Shown: positions 17,126 to 27,386 of the stretch, piece by piece
How positions within the stretch are numbered: position 1 is the first letter of the stretch
Layout of the letters: each line of letters opens with the position of its first letter
Assembly: GCA_009760855.2 (NCBI GenBank)
Contig: WPIO01000038.1
Span: forward strand, 1,205,001-1,269,000
Direction of reading: 5' to 3'
Length of the DNA: 64,000 nucleotides
Source: Cristatella mucedo
Lineage: Eukaryota; Bryozoa; Phylactolaemata; Cristatellidae
Notes under the pieces: generated by a model
Database searches by the model: none
The model's input: only the letters and a program-made list of their open reading frames with translations
Told to the model about the DNA's origin: nothing
Program-made: the position numbers and the translations under genes

Positions 17126-20100
17126 TTAAATACATTTATAACATCGACCTGGATTAGTACCTTCAATCTTATAATGTCCATAAGCATAACTACAACAACC
17201 AAAATCAAGCCAGTAACGTTTTGATTCAAATGGTGATAGTGCAACTTTTTCCATCTCATTAGTAAATATTTCGTGTTTATCTTGTAATATTTTATGAAAC
17301 TTTCTAATTTGACTTTCACCAAACTTCTCATTTTGTTTACCTTTAAAAATTTCTATACTTTCAGTTAAACAACTAACAAATGTGTCATGCCCCATAGTTT
17401 TAGTTAAAACTGCTTTTGTTACTCCTTTTGCGGCAGCTTTTCTTTCAGAATCAACGATACTTACAGAGTATAGCTTTGGTCTTAAAGCACATACTTCTGA
17501 AATTACTTTTCCTTCTGCTTCATCCTTAAATTTACCGATTGTATCATCATCAAAATAATCAGGCATTGCTTTCATATCATCGTAAAGATTAGGTGTTTCA
17601 ACGTTCATAATTAAAGAATCAGTGTCAGTATAGATTAAAATAACCTTGTCTCCATATTTCTGTTTTATAACATCGTAATAAAACTTTTGCATGTGTAACT
17701 TTGATAAATCTAGAATTGCACTTCCGATGAATATTGGTTTATTTAATTTTGTTTTAGATTGATTCATCTGAAAGATTGTCAAATATTCTCCAAAGTCTCT
17801 AAAGTTAACCATATTTGGATCTCTTATTCGTTTATTGAATTTCCTTTTTCCTGCTTCATCGATAGTACTAACTAAATAAGTTTTAACTCTTTTTTCAACT
17901 TCTTCACAGGTTTTACCATAGAATGAATTCATTATAAGTTTCCAAAGGTTTCTTAAAAACTTTTTACTTGAATTTAATGCTTTCATTTCAGCACACATTT
18001 CAATATAAGGTCTAAGCCATCTAGATTGATTAAACTTGAAAACTTTCTTTACATCACAAACCATTCCGTGTGTTAAACAGAACTTTAAATATCGATAATG
18101 AAAAAGATAATCCTTTTTTGGATTAAAGTCACATATTAATTTTGGAATATTGCTTGCTCCTGTTTTGAACTTATTTAGAAAACCTGAATATTCACTACAA
18201 TTAACAACTCTATTAGAAGCGCATAATGGATATTCGTTGTGTAAATCATGATAATACTCTTTAGTTTTTGGATCGTACTCGATATCAACAACAAAGAAGT
18301 AACCAGTATCTGATTCATCCTCTAACTTAAGAATGCTATCAATATCCCACCCTTCATTTGAAATTTCAATAATGTTCCCTTGTGGAAGAAGCTCCATCAT
18401 TGCTGTAGGATAAAGACTTGTTGCGTCTTGGTAAGTTATCCATGTTTTTGGTTTATCTTTATCATAATCAGGAACTAAAGGATTATTTGCCTTAACAAGT
18501 CTACTGCTAACCTGACATATTCCTCCACGAATAGATTTTTTTAACATGTCATAATTCTCTCTATCAGATAATAACTCAATCTTTACTCCTGAAAACCAGA
18601 ATACCGCATTCAATGAAAAGTTTGGAGTTGTTACAAAGTTTGCTGGATCTAATTTTAGTTTTGATACCAATCCTTTTCTAAAACTTTCGAAACAATCAGC
18701 AAGCAATAAAACGTCCGTTTGAAGATATAAATTATGATATTCTAACATATTTTTACAATCAAACTCTTTCCAAAGATCATTTGCTTTTTTATACCTTTCA
18801 TCGGATATACCAGTCATGTAAACACTTGAATAAAAATCATCTTTACTCGGAAGAGATGAAGTGAAAAACTTCTCAAAAGAATCCATAAATTCATAAGGAT
18901 ATTCTCCTTTAGTTGCTAGCATATTAAGGTTTTTATATGGATAAAGTTCACTTAAAACTTTGTTAGAAATTGGAAAACAATCAATAGTTTTACCCATTGT
19001 TGATGTGATAAAGTTTAATGAACCAAGCATAAATTGTGCACTATTCTTAAAAACAATATCTTTAACTCTTAACATCATATACTTCTCGAGATTATTAGCT
19101 ATTGGTTGTGCTTCAACACTAAAATTTTCAAGAGCTTTAACAATTATATGTGAGTCATATCCTCTAAAGTTGTGAAATAGAACAGGAAGTTGCCATCTTC
19201 TAAAGTTAACTCCAGCTTTTAAGTTGCAAATATGGTGCGCTGGGCCTCTATATTTATTTGTTAGATGGCAGTGATCGTGAACTTTGCTCAAATCACTTAC
19301 TTTATAATTGAATGGCTCTTTACACATCCAACAGAATAAAGCATTTTCATATTCATCATATTCACTTTCAGTTAAACTATCCATTTTACTTTCTCCACTA
19401 TGTTCAATCAATGTGCTTCTTAAGAAATCTGATAACTCAAATAATCTTCGTAGAAACTTAACAACACAATCTGATCCAACATTAATAAATCTATCAAAAA
19501 CTTCACCCTTCCAATCAACTATGATAAAAGCAGCTGAACATGGTGTGTGTTGAAGAATTTTCTTGTTTTTCAATTATACACTCAAAATCTGCATAACAAA
19601 CGTATGGACATGTATTAAGATTTTTGAAAGAATCAAACTTAATAAACTTACTTTCACCATGTGGTATTAAATAAACAGTATTTCCAGAGTTCATACTTTC
19701 ACACATTTCTAAATGATTAGTTACTTGTTTTTTATCAAAGAATCTATTCAAGCATCTATGGTAATAATACTGTTTTCCTCCAGAGTTTGTTGATATACAT
19801 AATGAATTAAAATTACTAATCAACATATAGTGTTCTTTTTTACCTTAAACAACTAGTAAAAGATTTACATGTCTACCTTCTTTTTCATCTGATTTTTTAC
19901 AACTCTTAATGGTGAAACTCTTGACTCTTTAAATCCACATGAATAGAAATGTATACTAACATTCATTGCTTTCTCTAATTTATCAATATCTTTAACCATT
20001 AAAGGCCATTCAATCTCATTAAGAAGATTAGAATGATTATTAGCTAATATCGTTTTTAAGTTATTTATTTTCCACTTATTTCTTTCTACCGGGTTTACAG

Positions 20101-20727
20101 ACCTTAAAACACACCACAAAGCGCAAAACTCATCATTAAGATTTTTTAAATTAATTACACACTTTTTATTAACAAGATATTCAGGTGTTTCAATGTATGT
20201 ACCACCACTTAAAGGTATGTATTTAGAAATAACAACAGAAAATGAATAATAACCAATAAATAACCATCCAGAACCAACATTTCTTTCTACTAACATCTCA
20301 GAATTAGTTCCTAAAGAAAGCATTACTTTTTCATGTATTGAGTTAGATGATTCACTATCCATCGTTAACATTGATTTTGATTGTGCTCCTTTTTTCTCTA
20401 TGTCTCCATTATTAAACATTCTCATGTCGAATGATATTTTAAAATGGACTCCAATAAACCTCCATGAACTTCTAACTCTATCAAGTAATTCATTTGTTTG
20501 ATACCTAAGAGACTCTTTAAGTGACTCAAAGTCTGCATACGTTCTTTTTGATTAATAAGAAAAAGTTAAGGTATTTTCATTAGCAGAAATAGCAGGTCCT
20601 ATATAACCAATTTTGTTTAGTCTTCCTTTTTTCCAACGTATTTTCTACTTGATGGTTTGAAATCGATATTCATTAACCTCCTAGATTCAAAAGAGAAAGA
20701 ATTTCTTTGACCTACTCGAGAAGACAT
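17126..20727 (-). pseudogene. Family-B (protein-primed type) DNA polymerase, about 1,200 codons, broken in the N-terminal third
   Basis: The gene starts at ATG 20727 (TATATAGC just upstream) and ends at 17126. Visible parts in order are an N-terminal domain, an exonuclease motif with 'YADFE' (near 19,600), a Cys/His-rich HNH/zinc segment ('CWMCKEPF', 'HDHCHL', 'HHICNL'), motif A 'DATSLYP', motif B 'KLIMNSFYGKT' and the catalytic 'YTDTDSL'. From about 19,573 to 17,126 one frame is fully open (815 codons). Upstream there are a frame change at the A-run near 20,630, TAA at 20,552-20,554, a stop and frame change at 19,830-19,867, and a frame change at about 19,555-19,575. Length and motif order match Polinton/adintovirus polymerases, which replicate linear DNA from a terminal protein. 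Confidence 0.9.
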
Positions 20728-20751
20728 TTGCTATATAAGGTAAAAATATTT
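20728..20751. promoter_or_regulatory. 24-base divergent promoter with CTATATAAGG
   Basis: This gap lies between the polymerase start (20727, leftward) and a rightward ORF starting at 20752. It contains one TATATA core usable in both directions. Confidence 0.5.
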
Positions 20752-20890
20752 ATGCTAATTTATGTTGATTTTGAATTTAGTGATGATAGAATTTTTCCTT
20801 TCGCGATATCGGGTAATTTTTTGACAACCGATGGTGAAACCGAGGTTGGCGAAAAATTAGACGATGTCGGGAAAGGTAAAATTCCTATCA
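20752..20890 (+). pseudogene. Truncated viral ORF at the element edge
   Basis: ATG 20752 opens an AT-rich frame beginning 'MLIYVDFEF'. It runs about 46 codons before base composition changes and the reading frame enters a SINE, with its stop at 20964. It looks like the 5' part of a further viral gene cut off at the boundary. Not recognised. Confidence 0.45.
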
Positions 20891-20891
20891 T

Positions 20892-21098
20892 CAAGGTGCT
20901 CTCCCTGACCAAGGTCTGGCTGAGATCGTGGAATCGAGCCCCAAGGCATATAGGAAGAACCTGAATAGAGATTAGGTTCTCTTGGGGTTTTTTCCAAAAA
21001 ATTATATATATATATATAATTTATTTGTATAGAACCCTAAGAGAACCTAATCTCTATTCAGGTTCTTCCTATATGCCTTGGGGCTCGATTCCACGATT
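20892..21098. repeat. SINE fold-back: two near-identical inverted SINE tails around an AT loop
   Basis: The left arm (about 20,926-20,985) and right arm (about 21,035-21,098) are inverted copies, about 64 bases with one visible mismatch, flanking an (AT)n loop. The left side continues outward into a tRNA-like head (from about 20,892, with 'AAGGTGCTC' and a B-box-like 'GGAATCGAGCC'). The arms end in the 'AGAGATTAGGTTCTCTTAGG' tail shared with LINE-B 3' ends. It sits exactly where viral composition ends. Confidence 0.75.
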
Positions 21099-21124
21099 AT
21101 ATATGTGCAATTTCTCTTAAGGTA

Positions 21125-21470
21125 ATGTAGTAATGTACGTCCGTCTGCAGCTCCACAAAGCCACAAAGATTATATAGGCGTTAGGCAGGACAGTTTTGAA
21201 TATCTCACTCACAGCCTAAATAACTGTCGGTACGAATTCGGTAGCCAATAGATTTAACCTCATACAATAAAGGGGAAATGATAAGCATAGTAGAATCAAT
21301 AGAGCAGTTAAGGTAGTGAGTAGCATGGAATTATTAGCACAGGAAAGGTGGAAAGGATGTGGCATAATCACGAGAGTAGTTATCGTTGCATAAGAATCGA
21401 GGAAGTGAGTTCCACAGTCGTGGACCTGCAGAGCTAAAGCTTCTGTCGCCATTGGTCTTTAACGTAACGT
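21125..21470 (-). mobile_element. LINE-A 3' fragment
   Basis: Reverse complement of the LINE-A 3' end: decayed coding for the 'VGDRSISSAGPRLWNS' region, then the 3' UTR with the 'GGAGTTACAGACGGA'-like block and remnants of the TACAT tail. Compare with 31,180-31,525. Confidence 0.75.
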
Positions 21471-21534
21471 TCGGTGCAAGCGGTTCGTAACTTCGCGTAA
21501 CCGAAAGGACTGCGTGGATTTACGCTGGAAATTT

Positions 21535-21750
21535 TTTTTGCCCACTCAAATCCTGAGCGGCTTAGTTTCGCATGCGGTAGCTAACATACTTCATCTCATG
21601 CAACAAACAGTAAATTAGACTTATAGCCGAGTCGGGAGAGCAGTCGAGAAAGTGACTTGCGCGGAAGAAGGTGCTCATAGCGGCGCAAAAAGATGGGCCA
21701 CAGTGAGCCAAAGAAGAGAAGGTGTAGTTGCCAAATAATTTCGGAGTGAG
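21535..21750 (-). mobile_element. LINE-A 3' fragment, older
   Basis: A second reverse-oriented piece of the same 3' coding/UTR region as 31,250-31,430, more diverged and without a recognisable tail. Confidence 0.6.
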
Positions 21751-21759
21751 TTTCACAGG

Positions 21760-22690
21760 TGCACGAGAGGGGGCCAAGCGGCCGCCGGCGTCGACCTTCA
21801 ACTGCTGAGCGGTTCGCCTTCAAAACGCGCGAAAGCGACCTAGCCGCCGTCGGCGCCTCGGCGTCCGGGCGACGGTGCAACCGTCGATTCGATCCACGCT
21901 GTCGCCGGCGGGAGGCGTAGTTCGACTACCGACGAAGACCGACACGACAGCACCGAGCTGCACGCGAGCTTCCGCTTACACATGCTCACGACGCATCGGT
22001 ATTCGGCACCCTACTCGCTCTTCACATTGAAAGAAGAACTTTTTTGGTGCTCTGCGCGTGTCGCTTAAGCTGCCCACGCCCGAGGTCGGTGCGGCGAGCC
22101 GCTACCGCCGCCGCTGCTGCAGGCCGAGTACACGCGCGCCCAAGAGCGGCTATCTTTAGCTCGCGCTTCAGCAGGCGGCCACTTGTCTGCCTGACGCCGC
22201 CGGACGGGGCGACAAACGTCATCGGCGGCACGTGCGGGATCTCGACCTGAACGTCGCCGACGCGCTGATCGGCGACGAGGAGGACGCAGCCGAGTTCGAC
22301 CGCATCCATCAAGATCGGCGCGAACCAGCCCATCAGCGACGGCCACGTGCTGTAGGGGCTCGCGGGCGCGCGATGGCGGCGCGATGAAGAGCGAAGCCCC
22401 CACAAGCGTTGTCGACGACGGCTGTATTATACGATCTAGCAGCCATCGTTCGTGCTGCTCCGGAGCACGAGGTGTTAGGAGAGAGGAGAGAGTGGATTTC
22501 GTGCGTGTAGGCCGACGCACAGGCAGAAAGTGAATTGCGCGGCAAGAAACGAGTCACGTGCCAGCAAGGAGCGTTCCCGTTGGGCGGACAGAAAGTCGGC
22601 AGGGGGCGGAACCACGTGACGGCGATCACACACCCACTGTGCTTCCGGCGGAGCCAGACATCCTGGTGCTCTGGCACAGTACAGCCAGGA
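21760..22690. other. GC-rich stretch, no supported gene
   Basis: High GC leaves long open frames on both strands, so openness is not evidence of coding. The segment 22,200-22,370 has GC-rich third positions in a minus-strand and a plus-strand frame at once. No splice-bounded conserved domain was recognised. Confidence 0.4.
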
Positions 22691-22691
22691 C

Positions 22692-22800
22692 AATAAATAT
22701 AATAATAGTGCACTTGATTAAGCGCCCTTAGAGAACTCAATCTCTTTATAATGGCTTTACATTTGCTGCAAAGGGAAACGCAATTGAATGAAGTTGAATT
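22692..22800 (-). mobile_element. LINE-B 3' tail fragment
   Basis: ATA-rich tail followed by the 'AGCGCCC-TAGAGAACTCAAT' and 'GCTTTACATTTGCTGCAAAG' blocks, the reverse complement of the LINE-B 3' end seen at 34,620-34,728. Confidence 0.7.
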
Positions 22801-23570
22801 TTCTCCTGCCGCAGCCCGTGGTAGTAGTCCCGGTAGTGTCCTTGCGGTTGAGAAAACTGCTACATTGTTACAAACTCGCTGTAGCGCCCTGCCGGCCTTG
22901 GCTGAATTTTAGCACGAACAAGAGCTGTTCGGAGGCGGGCTAGAACTCCTTTGTCCTGGAGCAGTGAACCAGAGAGGAGCGTCAGTGCGGTTAGAGAGGA
23001 AGCGCTTAAGAGCAAGCCAGGAAGCTCTCTGACCTGCAGTGGCGAGTCGGCCTTTAGAATTGGTTCGATACCCGCGGGAGCGGCTGATTGATGTTGGCTG
23101 GCCTGTCAACCTTCGTCATCACTCTGTCCAAAAAGAATCGTCTGGAACCCATTCGCCATTCAAGCTGGACAGAGGGGACATTCCAGTGGCCTAGCGCCGG
23201 TATTAATTCCTTACCGTAATGGGCCCAATACCACTAAGCTCTTGCCCCATTGTCTCAGCTAAGTATTTAAGAGTCGTGCGACGCTCGCTCTGGGTCTTTT
23301 ATTATCTTCGTGTCTTTGGTCCGGCTCTGCACTTCGACGCCGTCGGGCACTCGTTTCTCTGAAAGCGAGGGAGGAGGGCGGGCTGTCCGCCGACGATGGA
23401 CGGAACAGGACGAGACAGCGCTAGGAGGATTCGGTGGAACTCCACCGAATACGGTCGTATCGCGCCCGAGCTGGCATTTTGTGCTCTTTCGTGTTTTGTG
23501 TGTGCGCGCTAGCACGTGGTCTCGGCATAGGGATTTACCGGTGCGAGCTAGGCGTAGTTGGCGTGTGTGA
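22800..23570. other. Unassigned; possible solo-LTR-like promoter segment
   Basis: No gene is recognised. At about 23,260-23,275 'AAGTATTTAAGAG' resembles a TATA box. The 122-bp repeat array follows, then an AATAAA at about 24,087. Together these could be a solo LTR, but I could not define TG...CA ends or a target duplication. Confidence 0.3.
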
Positions 23571-23576
23571 AGCCCT

Positions 23577-24030
23577 AGTTCTCCGGGTGGGGTTTGGGCT
23601 CCGGTTCGCGCTTCAGTGTGGAGAGGTATTTCCTCCGCAGGAGTGCTTGAGTTGGCGTGTGTGGAGTATTCCTGTCGCACTGGTGGAAACCGAGTTCTAG
23701 TTCTTCGGGTAGGGTTTAGGCTCCGGTTTGCGCTTCAGTGTGGAGAAGTATTTCCTCCGCAGGAGTGCTTGAGTTGGCGTGTGTGGAGTATTCCTGTCGC
23801 ACTGGTGGAAACCGAGTTCTAGTTCTGCGGGTAGGGTTTAGGCTCTGGTTCGCGCTTCAGTGTGGAGAAGTATTCCCTCCGCAAGAGTGTTTAAGTTGGT
23901 GTGTTTGGGGTATTCCCTGGGCACAGGTGGGAACGGATTCCTAGTTCTCCGGTTAGGGTTTAGGGTCCGGGTCGCGCTCAGTGTGGAGGAGTATTCCCGC
24001 CCGTAAGAGTGTTAGTGCAGTTGAGAACTT
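23577..24030 (+). repeat. 122-bp tandem repeat, about 3.7 copies
   Basis: The block beginning 'AGTTCT-CGGGT-GGGTTT' recurs at about 23,577, 23,699, 23,821 and 23,943, a spacing of 122 bases. Copies 1-3 are very similar and copy 4 is more diverged. Confidence 0.85.
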
Positions 24031-24574
24031 GCGAGGAGTGTGGAGATAAAAGCTGAACTAGACGCGCAGCGACTTTGTGCGCTTGCGAATAAAGTTCAGT
24101 AAAATCCCGAATTTGTGTGTCTCGCTTTCCAATTCACGCCGCGGACTCACGACCCCCTTTAGTAACGGTAAGCAGGTCAGCGCCAGAAACGCTCGTTTCG
24201 TGGCGGCCAGCTTATTGCGCGTAGGCGCGCACCGAACGGCATTAGGTGATACGCTACGCCGCTAGGTAAGCGGCAGGTCAAGCCTACCCCGAAGAGCCTT
24301 CGGCGTTACATCGCTGTAGCCCTACTAAACCGAAGTTCTTTACCGAAGACACAGTGCTGGTAAAGGCTCTAGCCCTTTGGGGACACGTGACCAAGATGCC
24401 GGAGCTGGTGCCTTGAAGTCCGGCTTGTGAATCGCACGTCCTGACTCGATACGGACATGTGCAGTGATGGTTGCACAGCAAGCAAAAATGTGGTTAGGGC
24501 AGAGCCGTCTAAAACGAAGCCACACAGGTCACACACACTCACTAAGCCCAATTCATTATTGACCAAGTCGCAAG

Positions 24575-24720
24575 ATAAGTGTGGCTTTTGGGGCGCATAG
24601 GGTTGCCAATATACTTCATTTCACGTAACATAGACATAGTGAGAAAAAATAATCGCGTTCATTGGATGGTTAGAAAGTGAGTAGTAACAAGGAAATAGCA
24701 GCACAGCTAGGCTGGCAAGG
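24575..24720 (-). mobile_element. LINE-A 3' fragment, diverged
   Basis: Diverged reverse complement of the LINE-A segment coding the end of ORF2, recognisable by the 'ACTTCATTTCACG-AACA' and 'GAAAGTGAGTAGTAACA' blocks. Compare with 31,290-31,400. Confidence 0.5.
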
Positions 24721-25430
24721 ATAATAATAATAATAATAATACATTTGTATAGCGCACTCAGCGAACAAAATCTCTCTCTTGGCACTTTACAGATGCTGCA
24801 TACAGAGCATTGCCAAAAATTTGGTGGCGAAATTCACAAGCAGCAGGCACACCAAGCAGCAGGCACACCAAGCAGCAGGTACACCAAGCAGCAGGTACAC
24901 CAAGCAGCAGGTACACCAAGCAGCAGGTCCTCCAAGCAGCAGGTACACCAAGCAGCAGGTACGAACAAGTAAGTATGTAGGACGCGCCAGAGTCGGCAGC
25001 AGCTTAGAATTTGTTGCTGTGTAGGAATTGTGGGCGCGAGTTACACATTTTCAGATATGCAGAGCTAAATCTTCGGTCGCCAACAACCTTCAAGTAAAGA
25101 AATGAAGCAGCTACTTTATTGTTTCCTGAGGACGAGATGGTACGAGGAGGCAGAAGCTGATGCAGCAGTTCAGTTAAATAGGAAGGAGCAAAGCAGTGGC
25201 GGGCCTTTTGGGTCAGAGCAAAAACTTTAGTCTGTCACCATTGATTGACTGGGAACCGCCGCAGCTTCTTCAGCGAAAGAGACGCGTGGCTAATCTTCTT
25301 TGATTTTGTGTCGCCGTTCCAGTTCTGTCAATCGCCTGCTAGCAGAGGCTTGGTGCCTTATTTGGGCAGCCCAGCTAACTTGAATTAAAGTAGTTCAGTC
25401 CAAACAGAATCAGGGAACTTGTAAGCCACT
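24720..25430 (-). mobile_element. LINE-B 3' fragment with internal minisatellite
   Basis: (ATA)n at 24,722-24,740 is followed by the LINE-B 3' signature. From about 25,030 the reverse strand resembles the LINE reverse-transcriptase C-terminal region ('GDRRFSS' type block). The two parts are separated by the 16-bp minisatellite. Confidence 0.65.
24838..24968 (+). repeat. 16-bp minisatellite, about 8 copies
   Basis: The unit CAAGCAGCAGGTACAC recurs every 16 bases (for example 24,853, 24,869 and 24,885), with G/C and T/A variants and one deviant copy. Confidence 0.9.
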
Positions 25431-26745
25431 TAGCCAGTCACTGTTGTAGACAGTCCCTCATCTTTGATAGGAATCGGACGGAATGGCTATCTGAAGAAGC
25501 TATATTCTTAGTGAAATTTTAAAACTCGCGGCAGTTATCAACGCGGTTACCTAGATTCCGAGCACACGGTGACGTTCGCACTAAATCATCCCCAATTAGC
25601 ATAACAAAGTATCCCAGTCCAGCCCCGCGCCTGGCGTGTCCAAGGAGTAAAGGTTTTGTTTTACCATCGCCTGAACTTGAGAAAGTGGCCGGCATCCGAG
25701 GTCAATTTCTATTTTGAAGGCATCGAGTTTATCAGTCCTTGCAGCTGATCTTGGGGGTTAAAATGGAAAACACACACAATTCGTCAGCATAAATGTTCTA
25801 CCCCATTCCTTGGACCCGTATCACTTTTCGAAAGGCCTTATATAGAAAGGAACAGCAAAGCACGTTGAACGGAACTCTGTTTTACTCTATAGACGACTAG
25901 TCTGCTGGATAAGATGTGTCAACCACATGACCTAAGCTAGAAGCGATGCACTAGTCTGATTTGAACAAGACTAAAGCCTAATCCAGGAAACGTCTGATCA
26001 TTATCTTATCCGTTCGAGTATAATATCCCAATCAGCAGAGGCAAACACTGCTGATAAATTGAGCAAGATCAGGGAATTGTCATTGACATCATCGAGGATG
26101 CTCATAATATAGTTGGCGGCTAGTAGGTGAGGAGTTTCAATGGAACGGTGCCTTTCGAATTCCGACTAAAAATGTATGGCAATTCAATCTTGTTATTGTG
26201 TTCCACGAAAACTAGTGTTTAGCAGCAGACACACAGGCTATTCTACTCCCTGGAGCGCCCGGCTGAGGCAGAGGGGCTAGCGTCAGCGGTCTACTGCGGC
26301 TTTGCCTGAAAGCAAAAGAGCGGCGGCGAACTTGATAAAAACACAATCAGAACGGATTTTCGGGTCCAACGAGAGCACCCAGACTTGCACGCCCCCGCCC
26401 ACAGTGTGGTTTCCCAAGGAAGAGGTAATAGAAGTGCTCGCCACTACTCTCTCGACCGTCGCCTTGGCTTTGTCATGCCGCTTCAAGCCACATGGCAGAC
26501 GCAAGGATGTCGCGTCAGATGAACACTGCTTTGATTTAGCATCGACACAAGCACTCACGAACGACGGAGGTAAAGTGTTTGGTTGGAGTGATCCCCGACG
26601 GCTACTAGCGGGTTATCCCGGCGTACCTCAGCTCTCTCAGCGTGTCTTCAACGATTCGAGTGTCCGCATAAATGGGTCAGACGCTGACGTCACACAGCTC
26701 AGCTCGCCGAGACTTTCCGGCGAGCGGATCTTACGAACGCGATAG
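25430..26745. other. Unassigned host DNA
   Basis: No conserved gene is recognised. A 147-codon + frame (26,302-26,745) runs directly into a LINE-A 3' UTR and has no known domain, so I do not call it a gene. Confidence 0.4.
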
Positions 26746-26815
26746 CGAGGAATAACACCCGCGTAGTCTTTGTGGCTTTATGGAGTTACAGACTGAGATA
26801 CGTACATACATATCC
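26745..26815 (+). mobile_element. LINE-A 3' UTR fragment
   Basis: 'AATAACACCCGCGTAGTCTT' followed by 'GGAGTTACAGACTGAGATAC' and degenerate TACAT repeats are the same block as at 31,455-31,525. Confidence 0.75.
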
Positions 26816-27386
26816 AGGCGCTTAACTTGAGGTCTGCGGTATTCAGGAATGCCAGCACCCACCAATCGGAATACAGCAGGGGTGTCCAACACGTGGCCCG
26901 CGGGCCACAACCCGGCCCGCCGAGGTCTTCTATGCGGCCCGCAACGTTATCCCAAAAATATTTGTCACTCCATTATTTTCGTTAATTTTTAATCATTGCA
27001 AACGGCGATATAAGGTGCTGTGATGTACTTCACGCGCGCGTGAAGCGTGAAGGTATCCGAATGGCTATTTTCGCGTGAAGGTAAAAAAATCGATTTATTT
27101 TGCTAGCCTTCATGTGAACATTTTGGCGTGAAGGGGTAATATATTTGTGCTCCAGTGGCGCCATTACGATCACATTTATAACGCTTCCGCAAGCGGAATT
27201 AACTGTTTCACACTGTGGATAGAAAAAAAGAGCCGTTTCTCAGCTGCTGCTGCACGAACTGGAATCAGTCAGGTAGGTTTTTCGAGAAACGTGTATTGCT
27301 CAACTTACTTACTAATACTAAGATATTGCTGTGATAAAATATAAATTAATCAATTCGTGACTGATCTGTTTTTTATTTCACAGAGA

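Larger units (their letters stand above)
1..20890. mobile_element. Endogenous Polinton/adintovirus-type element, partial, decaying
   Basis: This AT-rich, tightly packed block has genes on both strands and carries the Polinton/adintovirus core set: protein-primed-type family-B DNA polymerase, rve integrase, A32-like packaging ATPase, double-jelly-roll major capsid and penton-like proteins. Extra modules are fibre-like genes, a YqaJ exonuclease and an HNH-AP2 endonuclease. The left end is cut by the window. At the right the AT-rich composition stops around 20,880-20,890, where a tRNA-derived SINE begins. I see no terminal inverted repeat or target duplication there, so the true right end may be deleted or overwritten. 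About half of the genes have in-frame stops or frame changes, as expected of a fossil rather than a replicating virus. A chimeric assembly cannot be excluded from sequence alone. Confidence 0.9.

Noticed and set aside
22022-22740. Overlapping frames of 66-151 codons on both strands
   Set aside because: High GC suppresses stop codons. There is no domain, splice structure or consistent strand signal.
26302-26745. 147-codon + frame
   Set aside because: It ends at a LINE-A 3' UTR and overlaps an antisense frame. No domain and no splice evidence.
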